This document shows, one piece after another, positions 43,281-54,800 of a DNA stretch of 64,000 bases. This DNA comes from Poa pratensis (taxonomy: Eukaryota > Streptophyta > Magnoliopsida > Poales > Poaceae). The notes under the pieces were generated by a model, which was given only the letters and a program-made list of their open reading frames with translations, was not told the origin of the DNA and did no database searches. How positions within the stretch are numbered: the stretch's first letter is position 1; each line of letters begins with the position of its first letter. Made by a program: the position numbers and the translations under genes. The stretch is from the NCBI GenBank assembly GCA_947311845.1, contig CAMZMU010000117.1, positions 79,347,447-79,411,446 on the forward strand, in the 5' to 3' direction.

Positions 43281-43463
43281 TCGATTTGAGCCATTGGACG
43301 ACCACTACTGTAGGCTTTTGCTGAATTCTTTGCAACTTTCACCTTGTGCTTGCTGTTAAATTAGATCGCCAGTGTTCTTTTTTTATTACCTGGATCTGGT
43401 TACTGGCATGAGATATGCTTTAAAGCAAAAGCGTCTAGGAAAAGTGGGGTCTTCAGTCTTGAA

Positions 43464-46400
43464 GTCGCCATGAGCGCTGGAGTTCTTCCGGTGAGTGTTG
43501 TTGAGGCAATTGACAAAAGCCGCCGTGCATTTCTCTGGACCGGTGATGATCACTGCAATGGAGGGCAGTGCAAGGTTGTTTGGGTGATGTCTGTAAACCA
43601 ACAAGTGACGGTGGGTTAGGTGTTATTTCCCTCCATGCTCAAAACTCCGGCCTCCCCTCTAATAAGTTCCTCACCAAGCTCCACTCCGCCTCCTCTGCCC
43701 CTTGGGCGTGCTGGTTCCGCCGCTTCTATGGGTGGTCTGGATCTCGGGACCTCGAAGACTCGCATCGCCTTCATACTCCCGTATGGAAGAGCATCGTTGC
43801 TGCTCTCCCTGCCTTCAGAGACGTTTCTATCGTGGCGATTCAGAGTGGGACGGCTACCTCCTTCTGGTTTGACCGCTGGCGCGGCTCTGCCCCTCTCGCG
43901 GGCTCGTTTCTGGCTCTCTTCTCTCACTCCACGCGCCCCCACTGCGACGTCTCCTCTGTCCTCCGAGACGGTCTTTCTCCCCAGCTTATGCCTCGGCTCA
44001 CCTATGCGGCTGCGCGCGAATTGGAAGCCCTCGTTCTTGACCTCCCTCCATCTCCCTTTCGGAACCAGCTACTGATACTGTAATACCCCGAATTTGGCAC
44101 ACTTTATAAACTGTTTCTAACTTACAAATAATTAAAAGGAGGACTTTTTACGACACACGAGTTTGAAATTATAATTAAACCGTCGTCGGGTTTCATTAAT
44201 CATCTTTCTATAACCATCTACTAGTATTTGTCTTCACAAATTAATTAAGGTGAAAAAACAATGCTAGGCTCGGTACAAACCCAGCACGTACTACCTTGTT
44301 GCCCTATCCTTCAGCCCAATAGGCTTCTGGGTTAGTTTTATTTGTACGACCAAAGAATTGATCATTAGACTAAACCAGGCGAGCTGCTCATGAGGAAATA
44401 AGAAACTCGGCCCATCCTCTGTAACTACGGTTGCTCCTGCACCCAAAAGCAAGCACCCTGCTCCCAAACCCTAGCAGCACGCCGCCACACATCTACTCCC
44501 GCCTCTCGTCTTGCAAGTATCCTGCACCTCCGATGTGCGCCCCTGCCTGTGCCGCCGCACGGCCAGCAGCCGCCGGTATCATCTCTGGCCAATTTGATTG
44601 GCTCTTCCCCATCTCATCTTCCCGTTGAACCTGAGAGCGAGAGGAACTTAGAGAGGCATAACCTGGAGGAGGAAGAAAGGAGAAGAGAAGGATCAGCTTG
44701 AGGACGTCGACTATGCCGTCTTCATCCTGTCAAAACACGCGATCTCACGTCAAGGGTAATGCACGAAATCAATTGATTCTTGTAAGATTGATCTGATAGA
44801 ATATGCGATCTTGAGATATAGTAACATCGTGTGGCTGAAGCACTTAATTCGTAATTTAATCGTTGAGGTTGAGGACTCTCTCGGATACTCTGGAATTGGT
44901 AGATGCAAAATTTACTTGATCTATTTGTGCAGTACAGTTCGGGCCAAACTGCTCTTAAAGCGTGCAAAATCTGTGATTAGGTTCACAAGCAAACTGTAGG
45001 TATCGTCCTTAGCTTTCCGTAGAGTGGTCGTTTGCGTTTTTCCGGCGAGTGGTTTGGAAACTACGGTCCTCGCGGTGCTGCTATGTGCTATGCTGTAACT
45101 AGTTTCAGATATGTGCAGTAATCTTGCATCGGGTACTAGCCATGTTTCTAGGTCGAATTATACTTATTTCCACAACTTGTTGGGTAGACATAACTTCCTG
45201 TAGATGTACGTAATGATATAATTTTCCTTGTTCCGAGTTATATGGTAATCTCCATGCGAGTAAGACATGGTCTATCCTGTTTTTGCACATGTTAACCTAA
45301 AAGCCTAAAACTGAGGGGTTAATCTTATTTATTTGAAAATTGCCTTATAGACAAATTGTTAAAGCATTTGCTGTACATTCCAGAACATGTAATGTTCTCA
45401 TGTTTGAAATCTGAGAGCTTGAGATTAGGATAAAACCTTATGGAACATCGAGAGGTCGATGAGGCGCATAGGAGCAACGCTTATGTTCATTCCTTGTGAT
45501 GCTTACGGATGCAATGTTTGTGATTTCTCTATTCTTGCTTAGCAGGTGACTGACTGTGCTTTGACTTGTCGATTGAGTTGTGAGGTCACTCCATCGGGCG
45601 GTAAAAGGCAAGTGCATGTGGGATTGTAATCACAGTGTGATCTCCATCCCCAACTATTTCCTTATCACTATATATGCATTCTTTTGGGTGGTGATCAGTT
45701 AGTCCCTTGTGTTGATGTGTTGAATTTCCAAGCCTTTTGTATTGACGATGAATTCTCTTGATTGCTATTGGATAGCTAAGTGTGCCATAAAGCGGTTCCA
45801 TGCTCCGATTCGATTTTTATTGGATGACGTTTCGGTTTTTATTAGATGAAATGGAGTAAAACATGACAATGTTAAAGCATTTATTGAGACCTTCAGTGAT
45901 GGGTTGCGATCCACATTGGAGGCACACTCCACAATTTGGAGAGAGTAGATGTCGACGGGCATCTACTCAGCTATACCGGTAAAAGTAATGAGATGAGATG
46001 CTAGCAGTAGAAACCTTGAGACCTGCAATGACGGGTTGCGATCCGCATTGGAGGCACCCTCCACGAGTTGGAGTGAGTTGATGCCGACGGGTGTCACTCA
46101 AACTTTACCGGTATAAGCAATGAGATGGGATGAAATGAAATCGTTAATCGAATGAGATGAAAATGAACAGTACAATGAAAAGACATTTACTTATGTGAAT
46201 ATCGTCTTTAATGTGTTACCTTTGATTGTGGTGAGTGACACATGCCTTGGCTGGACTTTCTACTATGTATTTATGTGACTTTGAGTGATGTCATGTGTGC
46301 TTGCTTACTCTATGCTGAAAGTTTAATTATTCAAGAGCGAGTTGCAGGTTTGGGTAATGATTTACTCATGATTATTTGCTAAGATTAGTATCTCTTATTA

Positions 46401-47805
46401 GTAAACTCTAGAAGCAAATATTATTTGAGAGTAACCCTGCAGATGTGATATTGAAGTGTCCACGAAATCCATGTTTATTTCATAGAATCTGCGTGCCCCA
46501 TGTTAGGCTCTTAAGAGTTGAGTTCTTGCTAGTGGAGCCTTCTGTTGATACAACCTAGTTATGTAGGAAGTAAACACAATTGATATTTCGTTATGTTCCT
46601 TAACTTGAGATGTGGTGTTACATTGTTTCTTTACTATCCCACTGTACTTGTTGAGCTGGTGAGCTCACCCTCGTTGTCACCAAACTTTTCAGGTGTTCCA
46701 CGAAGTTGGCATGCTTGGGCTTGGGAGTAGAACAATCTTCTTCATCACAAACACACACATGCAAATGTTTAGAACAGCTTCCCTGTATTGTTAGAAAACC
46801 GAGTCTACAATGTATAGAGAGGTTTAGATTGTTCAGCACTATACTTGTAGCAAGGATTAGTTGACTTTTGTTAGCTGAAATCAGTTTGAGCTTAAACGAT
46901 TAATTCTCTTAAGAGATGATGTGTTGGATATCCTTACAATGTTGCCTCGTATTTTGATTATTGCTAACTTGCCGTTGATGCCAATAATTGTATTTGAGAC
47001 TTTGCCAAAATATCTAGTAAATAAGGATTAAATTTCCTACACAAATGCTTATGGTAGCATTCTGGTCTTAGTTCTAGACCGGGGTGTTACAGATACACGC
47101 CTCTGCCGTTTCACTAACAGAAAGCTCTCTAACAGATGTTTCTATGTCAATTTTCTTAAGCTATTGCAGGTTGATGCGCCGGAGAGAGCACAGGTCCCCG
47201 AGATTTGGCGAAATGCTACGCCAAAAGCCTGCGAGATCTTCAATTGGCTCGTTCTCTGTCGCCGAATCTCTACGAATGAAGGATGCTTTCGTCATCATCT
47301 TTGCTCCTCTCCTGGTTGCCCCTCCTGCCCGCTTGATGAAGATGCTAATCACCTGCTCCTTCGTTGCGCTCGTGCTACCGAGCTCTGGGACGCCCTGTCA
47401 CTGTCAAACGTCCCCTCTTCGGCGTCTGACAGTGAGGACATCTGGAGTGCTCATGCATCCTCCTTCGCCAGGGCGACAATTCTCACCGCGGTTCTCTGGA
47501 ACATCTAGAAGCAGCGGAACGTGCTCGTCTTCAATCAGGTCGACGAACCGCTCCCTGTTGTGGTTCGCCGATGTACCGATGAAGTCTGTCTTTGGTCCAA
47601 TCGTTGTCGTTCTGTTGTAGATAAGAATTTGCTTGTTGAGTGGTGTGCCACCTTTCGACCCCCGTGAGGTTTCCATGTTGTAACTCTCGGCTATGCCGAG
47701 CCCTCCCCTCTCCACCCCTCTTTTCACCATGTAAAAACTGCCCAAGTTTATTTATGATATAAAAAGTTCAGGCTGGCTTTGGCCCGGCGGTGTTACAGTA
47801 AAAAA
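43464..47805 (+). mobile_element. LINE ORF2 3' fragment, split by a solo LTR
   Basis: The left part (43464-44078) encodes IDKSRRAFLWTGDDH and, after a frame break, GGLGVISLHAQNSGL, the segment between RT and zf-RVT of L1-type LINEs. The right part (47097-47640) continues with WNATPKACEIFNWLVLCRR and CPSCPLDEDANHLLLRC, the zf-RVT domain. The 3' tail ends with an A run at 47799-47805. AGTCTTGA occurs at 43456-43463 and 47806-47813 and may be the TSD, though LINE-like sequence could extend further left. The element is truncated and inactive. Confidence 0.8.
44079..47091. mobile_element. Solo LTR of a gypsy-like retrotransposon, 3.0 kb
   Basis: It starts TGTAATACCCCG and ends CGGGGTGTTACA, the TG..CA inverted ends of an LTR, and is flanked by GATAC at 44074-44078 and 47092-47096. 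No gag-pol sequence, primer-binding site or second copy of the end sequence is visible inside, so it is a solo LTR left by recombination. It holds a 115-130 bp direct repeat (about 45886-46000 and 46017-46130, both with GGGTTGCGATCC and GGAGGCAC). Assignment to Ty3/gypsy rests on the TGTAA-ACCCCG end style. Confidence 0.85.
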
Positions 47806-48264
47806 AGTCTTGATGTTGGAAGTGATGCAAGCAACAACCAATTCCTTATACACGCTCCCGGGTTGAATAACTAAACAAAAAATCTGTAGCGCTACTGTGT
47901 GCTTTAGTATTACTGAAACCCCCGTAGTTTCATTATCACTATCCCTTTTTGACACTCATCTTTTCACCAAACTTTCAGAGCAGAAACAAAGGCAATGCAT
48001 GTAAAGTAGCTGTTGAAAAGGTAAGGGTTACAGTTAAAAAGTTGCATACAGCCAACCATATCTGACTACACAAACTACAACTTTGCAGTCACCGAAAACA
48101 ACAGCATGATGAAATTTGCAGTCCAGTAGTTTTTCTTTTCCCAATACACTAAGCAAGTTTCATGTGTCAACGAGGATGAATGGGCAACGCAGCTTCAACG
48201 ACTTTGAGGTATAAAGTCTAGCCATCTAAACGTTATCCAACGGATCCAACGGATAGAAAAATGT

Positions 48265-48540
48265 GAACATTTTTAGATTAAAGTTTAAAATGTTATTTCC
48301 TCACAAACCGTATGTCCAAATACGACGAAACTTTCTCATAATACATAATAAAGGACATGTGATTTACTGGATTTTTTCAATTTTTTCTAGTTAATTTGAA
48401 TTTTAAGTTCAAATTTATGTAGTGAAATTTAAAATGTTGTTTATTCACAAAGTATTTAACCAAATATGATGAAACTTTCACATAATTCATATTATAACAT
48501 ACCAGATTTACTAGAATTTTTTCAAATTTTTATAAACATT
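48265..48540. repeat. Tandem dimer of a ~135-bp AT-rich unit
   Basis: TTTAAAATGTT-TTT-TCACAAA, CCAAATA-GA-GAAACTTTC, CATAAT-CAT and GATTTACT-GAATTTTTTCAA occur in order at about 48285-48385 and again at 48420-48520. It is non-coding. On the minus strand the adjoining 48560-48760 has the look of a LINE 3' end with a short A run, but no TSD was found. Confidence 0.55.
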
Positions 48541-49015
48541 ATACAATGTATATGTATTATTTTTTGAGGACAAGGTGGTCGATTCACCGTCCGAATAGAT
48601 AGAAAGAGTTGACCCAGTTTATAAGGGAAACCGGGTCCAAAAACTATACAATCTGTATAAAAGAATGACACAAACGAAATGACCCGTCGTCCACACGACC
48701 CAAGTCGACAAACGCCACAACACACACCACCCGCTCCGGGGCCGCCACCCTATGTAGTGCAAAGTAACGGCTAGACTTTGTAACGCAAAGTCACTGAAGC
48801 TGCATCCACTGGACGCTACGAAACGGTAACAAAAAGTTATACAGAAGAGTGCGACACCATTCAGAAAATATATATTACAAATGCACAAATTCAGCAGGAC
48901 ATGAAAGGTAACATGTAGTAAAGCATGGTAATTGAAAGTGATGCTAATGCAATACCAGTGATGTAGAAAAGTCGAATACATTAAGGAACACGATGGGACA
49001 CCATGTAAATAATGA

Positions 49016-51020
49016 CTAGTGGAATTTTGCGCGCCGTCACGCCCCGCTTTTGATACTTTGTAATTTTTTATAAATTTGTAAAATAACTCCATAATTGGAG
49101 AATTTTTAGTTTGTTAGCATGTTTTAAATTTAAATCCGTAATTAGATGAAGTCCACCTAGATTGTATACAAATATTAGATATTTTGAATTGTTTTTTTAA
49201 TTCGAATTGTTTAGATCAGTTTGTATTTTGGCATTACTAAGTACCATTTATTCTTGTGAGCATGCACATATATTTTGTAGTACCTCTAATATGATAGCAA
49301 TTTGGAATATTCCAATATACTTCTATTTTGCAAATAATATTTAATTTAAGAACGTAGTAGTGCTAATGTTTTTTTTTTTGGATTCGAGTCCACAATTCGG
49401 GAAAGTTCATTTATATTGCATCTAAATATTAGCTTTTTTGAATTATTTAAACATGTTCTGTGTTTTGCCATACATAGTTAGTGTTGTTTTTTTCTGAGCA
49501 TTTGTTATATAGTTTAGAGAATACGCAAATATTTAGCAAGTTGAAGTATTTAAATATGTTTCTATGTTGATATGAATTCTTAACTATAATTAGAGAAAAT
49601 GTATTTGAGTTGTAGGGAAATGTTGTCCAATTCAAGTTTTTTTTCGAAATGCTACGGTAAATTCGAATACTTTGCAAATTTGAATGTTCGATTATGTTTG
49701 TATGGTGGTATAAATATTTAATTTAGCTTCGTAATCAGAAGATGTGCATTATATGAGCATTTAGTAAAGTTAATATATAATCCGAGGAATTGCATCTGAA
49801 TTTCATATTTAGAGAAAGCTATTTTTTTTTTGCCAATATTTTGCTTAATTGAGAAAGGTATGTAGATTTGATTTTTTTAACGGTAGTAAAATGGTTAGAT
49901 TTGAAAGGCAGTTGAAATTTTGAAATATTGAAAATTGAAAATGTCCGCTTTCAGAAGTTGTTTAGATTGCGAAATTGTTGAAATTCAGAAAATGTATATG
50001 TTGAGAAGTCTTTTGAATTTGTTGGAGTGGTCAAATGGGGGAGCCATTTATGTTTGAATTGTTTGCACGTTTAGTAAATGTTCAGATTTTGTAGACATGT
50101 TGATATATTGGTAGTATTTGTGAATACCGTCGTGTGGAAAATTCAAATTTGGAAATGTCCACATTAAAATTTGGTTGGGTTTGAGTGTACTTTCCACCTT
50201 GCGTAATTTAAAATTTGTTTAAATTTCAGTGGGAACACCGTGGTCTGGGAAATTCAAGTTTGGAAATGTACACGTCAAAATTTGTTTAGTTTTGAATATA
50301 TTGAAATTCGGGAGAAGTTTACACTTAAAATCTAATTAGATTTCAGAGTTTGAAAAAAAAGCAGGGAAAAAATAACAGAGGGAAAAAAAAGAAAGAGCCA
50401 AGCCCAGCAAGCAGCCCAGCTGCGCGGCCCAGGGAGCCCAGGCCCGCTGCGACGTCATGCTAACCTCAACGCGTCGGAGGCGCAGCAGGGCGAGCCGGGA
50501 CGCGCGCCTCGGCGCGTCCGACGCGGCTCAACGCAGGGAGCCCGCGAGCGGCGGCGCCGCTTCCTTTAGGTCGCCGGGGCGTCGCCGGCGACGTCGAAAC
50601 GCGGCGGAGGGCAGCGGGCGCGGCGGCAGCGATTCCCGCGCGGCCGCGGCGTCCCGGCACGCGGCGCTCGGCCAGAAGGTGGAGGCGGCGACGGCCGTCG
50701 ATCTGTGCGGGGAGGGCTGCAGCGGCGGCGAGGCGCGTCGGCGGCGCCGGCGATCTCCGGCCGCGCGCGCGAGAGAGACGGGGGAGGGGGAGTTGTGCGT
50801 CTGTTTTGCACGGAGGTCCCTGCGATTTGCACAATTTGCGAGTAGGTCCACTTCTTCGTGAAACGTGGACTGTGGAGCAAGCTCTGGATTAGTGAGGGGC
50901 TTTTTTAAAAAAGCGTCGCGGAGATGCTGTGCGAGCCGTTGGATCGAGATTTGATGGTGCAGATCGTGGGGCCGAGCAACCTCAGCGCGAGAATTCGCTC
51001 ACCTTTCATATAGGTAGTGA
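49016..51020 (-). mobile_element. Probable Helitron, 2.0 kb, with a GC-rich internal segment
   Basis: On the minus strand it begins TCACTACCTATATGAAAGGT at 51020 (preceded by A) and ends GCGCGCAAAATTCCACTAG at 49016, followed by T, the Helitron rule of insertion between A and T. The 3' hairpin is weak and only partly paired. The left two thirds (49020-50390) are AT-rich with many degenerate AAATTTGAATT-type words; 50390-50870 is very GC-rich with compositional open frames on both strands and may be captured promoter or exon sequence. Confidence 0.6.
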
Positions 51021-51839
51021 TAACATGCACGAGATTTCAATTCACAGCAGATTCATCCCTTCTGTCATTACAAAGGGCAAGATATAAGAACAATCACTAT
51101 ACCAGACAGCCAGGTAAATGTTAATCCATCTATGCTCGGTGAGTGGAAGGCACTCAATAATATGAAGAATCTCCTGCCTGATCTATTTACAAACGAATCA
51201 ACAATACATGCATATCTGTCAGACTATCGCCTGTAGCTTTTCCAATTTCCGCAAAGATCTTAGCATCCTTATCTCATAAGAACAGTCCTCTCAAATATAA
51301 TTTGTCCACACCCTTTAATTATAGAAATACAATAAGGAAGGATGATAGCAGCCATTCTGGGATACATGACAGCATAGCAAGCAGGGAGCAAGAGTAGTAC
51401 AGGATAGAGCATATCTGTTCGGGATACCATCTACTATTATTCAATTTGTTGATGAGCTGATGACAATTTCCAACTTTGCGGCGTTGGGCTAAGTCAAGAA
51501 GCACTGGATGTTCTGATCCTTCCATATGCTTCAAAGGATAAGCATTTGAGTTCACGATAGAACAAGCTAAAGCGCAACAATAAAGAAAGAAACTAAGAGG
51601 AGCACATCATTTGGCTTGCTCACTTGAGAGCACTGGCAAGAATGCAAAATCCATTGTCTGGCAGACAGTTACACATCTTACTTTCTTCCGAAATGGAAGT
51701 TTCCAATGCTTGTTTTGTGAGCACAGTATACAGATGAGATTCTGATAACATCCACTATCAGCAGGAAGCGTATATGTATATATGAAACGGCAAAAAGAAT
51801 GGGAAGTGAGTAGGATATACTTGTGCTGATTCAGCAAAG

Positions 51840-54800
51840 TCACAGTTTCGTTGTCGCACAGATCTGCTTCTGTTCTTCCTCTAATCTTCTCCATGCAGCC
51901 TGGAAACCAGTCCAAAACGTGTAAGGGTTGATACTTTCGATAGTTTTAGACGATGGTTTACTGTAATAGAATCAATTACCTTGTCTCTCTCGATCTTGGA
52001 GAGATGTGGCTTCACCGAGTTCCCCAGCCCCACACCTCCCCATGCATCAAGAAGCTCTTTCTCCCTTGCTCTTCTGCGCTCCTGCTTCTGTTCTCCCTCT
52101 GATTTTCTGCATGAAGCCTGGCAAGTAGTCGAAACATTGTAAGCGCTGGCACATTTGATATCTATAGGTGAAAGACTAATGTAATAGAATCAATTACCTT
52201 CTCGCTCTCAATCTTGGAGAGACGGGGCTTTACCGAGCTCCCCAGCCCCTCACCTCCCCATGCATCTAGAAGTTCCTTCTCCCTTGCTCTTCTGCGCTCT
52301 TCAGCAGGGTTTAAGACGCTTGTCGAATTTTCTTCTGCAGCAGCAGCCTCGTGCTTGGCTTGCTCAAGCTGCGTTGGACGCCTGACAAAGATGTCAGCCA
52401 GACCTCCGGCTGCTCCATCTGCGTATTGTGTATCACTCTTCTTTACCAAGAGCGTATCACTATCACCCTTCTTTTCATGCTCCATCTTCTCCTTTTCAAG
52501 CCTGCAGACATGTTTAACTAAGATCTGATCTAAACTATCAGATGCTTTGTCATTATTACCATGCTTTTCCTCATCAGTCTGCACATCAGTCACCTTCTCA
52601 TTCTTAACCTTGGAGAGATGCGGCTTCACTAAGCTCCCCAGCCCCTCTCCTCCCCATGAATCCAGAAGCTCCTTCTCCCTTGCTCTTCGGCGCTCTTCAG
52701 CAGGGTTGAAGACGCTTATCGATTTTTCTTCAGCAGCAGCGTCATGCTTGGTTTGCTCAAGCTTCGTTGGACGCTTGACAAAGATGTCAGCCAGACCTCC
52801 GGCTGCTGCATCAGCATACTGTATATCGGTCTTCTTTGCCAAGAGCGTATCACTGTCACCTTTCATTTCAGACTCCATCTTCTCCTTTTCAAGCCTGGAG
52901 ACATGTTTACTTAGGATCTGATCTAAACTATCAGATGCTTTGTCATTGTTACCACCCTTTCCCGCTTTTCCTGATCAGTCTGCACACCAGTCCTTGCTTC
53001 TCCCGATGTGTTCCTCTTTTCATATTCCATCTTCTCCCTTTCCAGTCGACTGACATGTTTTACTAAGACTTGATCCAAACTCTCAGATGCTGTGGCATTA
53101 TTACCATACTTCCGTCGATCATGTGACACAACCCTCTGTCCTTCCAAGGTATTCCTCTGCTCATATTCCATTTTCTCCCTTTCCAGTTTGGGTATATGCT
53201 TCACTAAAGTCTCCTCTAAACTCACTGTTGTGTTGTGATAATCTTTCTGTGGATCTTTCTGCACGTTGGTTCGTCCCTGTTCGAGTGTTTTCTTCTTTTC
53301 AATCTCCAATCTATGAATTCGCTTAACAAACACCTTATCGAGGCCAACATCTAATGGGCTACCATCCTTAGTACAGAAAGTTTTAAGTGCTTCAAGCTTT
53401 GCAGCTTCAACTCGAGTCAATCTTTTACCACCTTGGTTACCCTTTGCACCTAAGGGTGGTAGCCGATGTGAAACTAATATTTTGTTCTCTTTATCTTCTT
53501 GTGAAGAATCAGTACACGCTTGGATGCTATTGCTTTCTTCACCCTGTCCCCTGGAATCACAATTCCTCTTGAAATCGCTGTTATACAAGGGTTCAGACTG
53601 AGCGTTTTGATATCCAGATTCTTCAGTGCTGGCATGCACATCTTCCGTAACATCCTTGTAGCTTCTTTCGGAGGAATTAATGCGAGGATGGCTCTTCTTG
53701 GCTTCCAAGATCTCCTCCTCAAGCCTAGACACATTCTTCACAAGAATGCTGCCCAGGTCAGAAGCAGATTCTAGTGCCTTTGTGTTGCCCCCTGTAATTT
53801 GGCCCTGGATATCTTGTGCAACAGCTTTAGTTGAAGTGACTTTTCTGCCTGCTTCTTTTGCTTCCTGAACTTCTCTTTCGAGTTTTGAAAGATGCTTGAC
53901 CAAGAACTTGTCCAGACTTGGTAACTCAGATGAGACTTCTTTCTTTGGTCCTTTTATATCAATAAAGCTGGCAGCAGTGGAATACCTTCTTGACTGTGAT
54001 CTGTGTGATCCAGCAGCAGTGTAGTTCATAGGCTTCATTTCATGACAGTTGCCCTTATCATTTTGAAGTGCTGCATTGAGGCCAGATGTGGCAACAATAA
54101 CCGCCAAAGAGGCAAGCTCGTCTTCATGAAGAGCTTTTATTCTTTCAAGCATAATGTTCACTAGATCAGTGGTTTGTTCTAGATTAGTGGCGTTGAAATC
54201 AGATGGGAAGATGCTGGTTCTGGAGGTCTTGTTATTGAGTTTGGAATTATTTATTTCTTCATTGCTGCAGTCACCCAGCTGCTGTTCAGCTTCAGAATTA
54301 ACATCAGTATAAGCCGCATCAGGATTTTGGCTAATTTTCCACAGTAGCTCCTTAAACTCTTCTTGGTTTGACGCATCAGGAGAGTTTGCACGTTTAACAA
54401 ATGCCTTTTTCAGTGCAGCAGCAACCTCCATATCAACCTCAAAAACAGTCTGAAAGGAAGCTGTAACCTTGTGAGTTGATCTTTCTCCAGTTTGTGCTGA
54501 GGATTCCACCTCATACTGCTGATTTGGACAATCTGGTCTGTCATACATCATGACACCCATTACTCTAGCTTTTTCGAATGCTTCAGTCGCATGCAACTTG
54601 GCCTTTTCCATAAGTTCTTCAGCTTCTTTGTTTTGGATCCTGTTGCAAAAATAATATAATATATGATATGAAGGACAACCAGATACTAGAAGAATAAATC
54701 AGGTGTAGTCATAAGAGCAGACATGATAGAGTCAGACAAACATAATCTCACCTGGCAGCTTGAAGAATTTTACACCATGAAGCTTCAACCATAGCAGTCT

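Noticed and set aside
44431..44628. 65-codon Pro/Ala-rich frame with AAACCCTAG upstream
   Set aside because: It lies inside the solo LTR; the CT-rich region is probably LTR leader sequence.
50457..50861. 134-codon GC-rich frame
   Set aside because: Low-complexity Arg/Ala-rich translation with equal-length frames on the other strand; no recognised domain. Kept only as a GC island in the Helitron.
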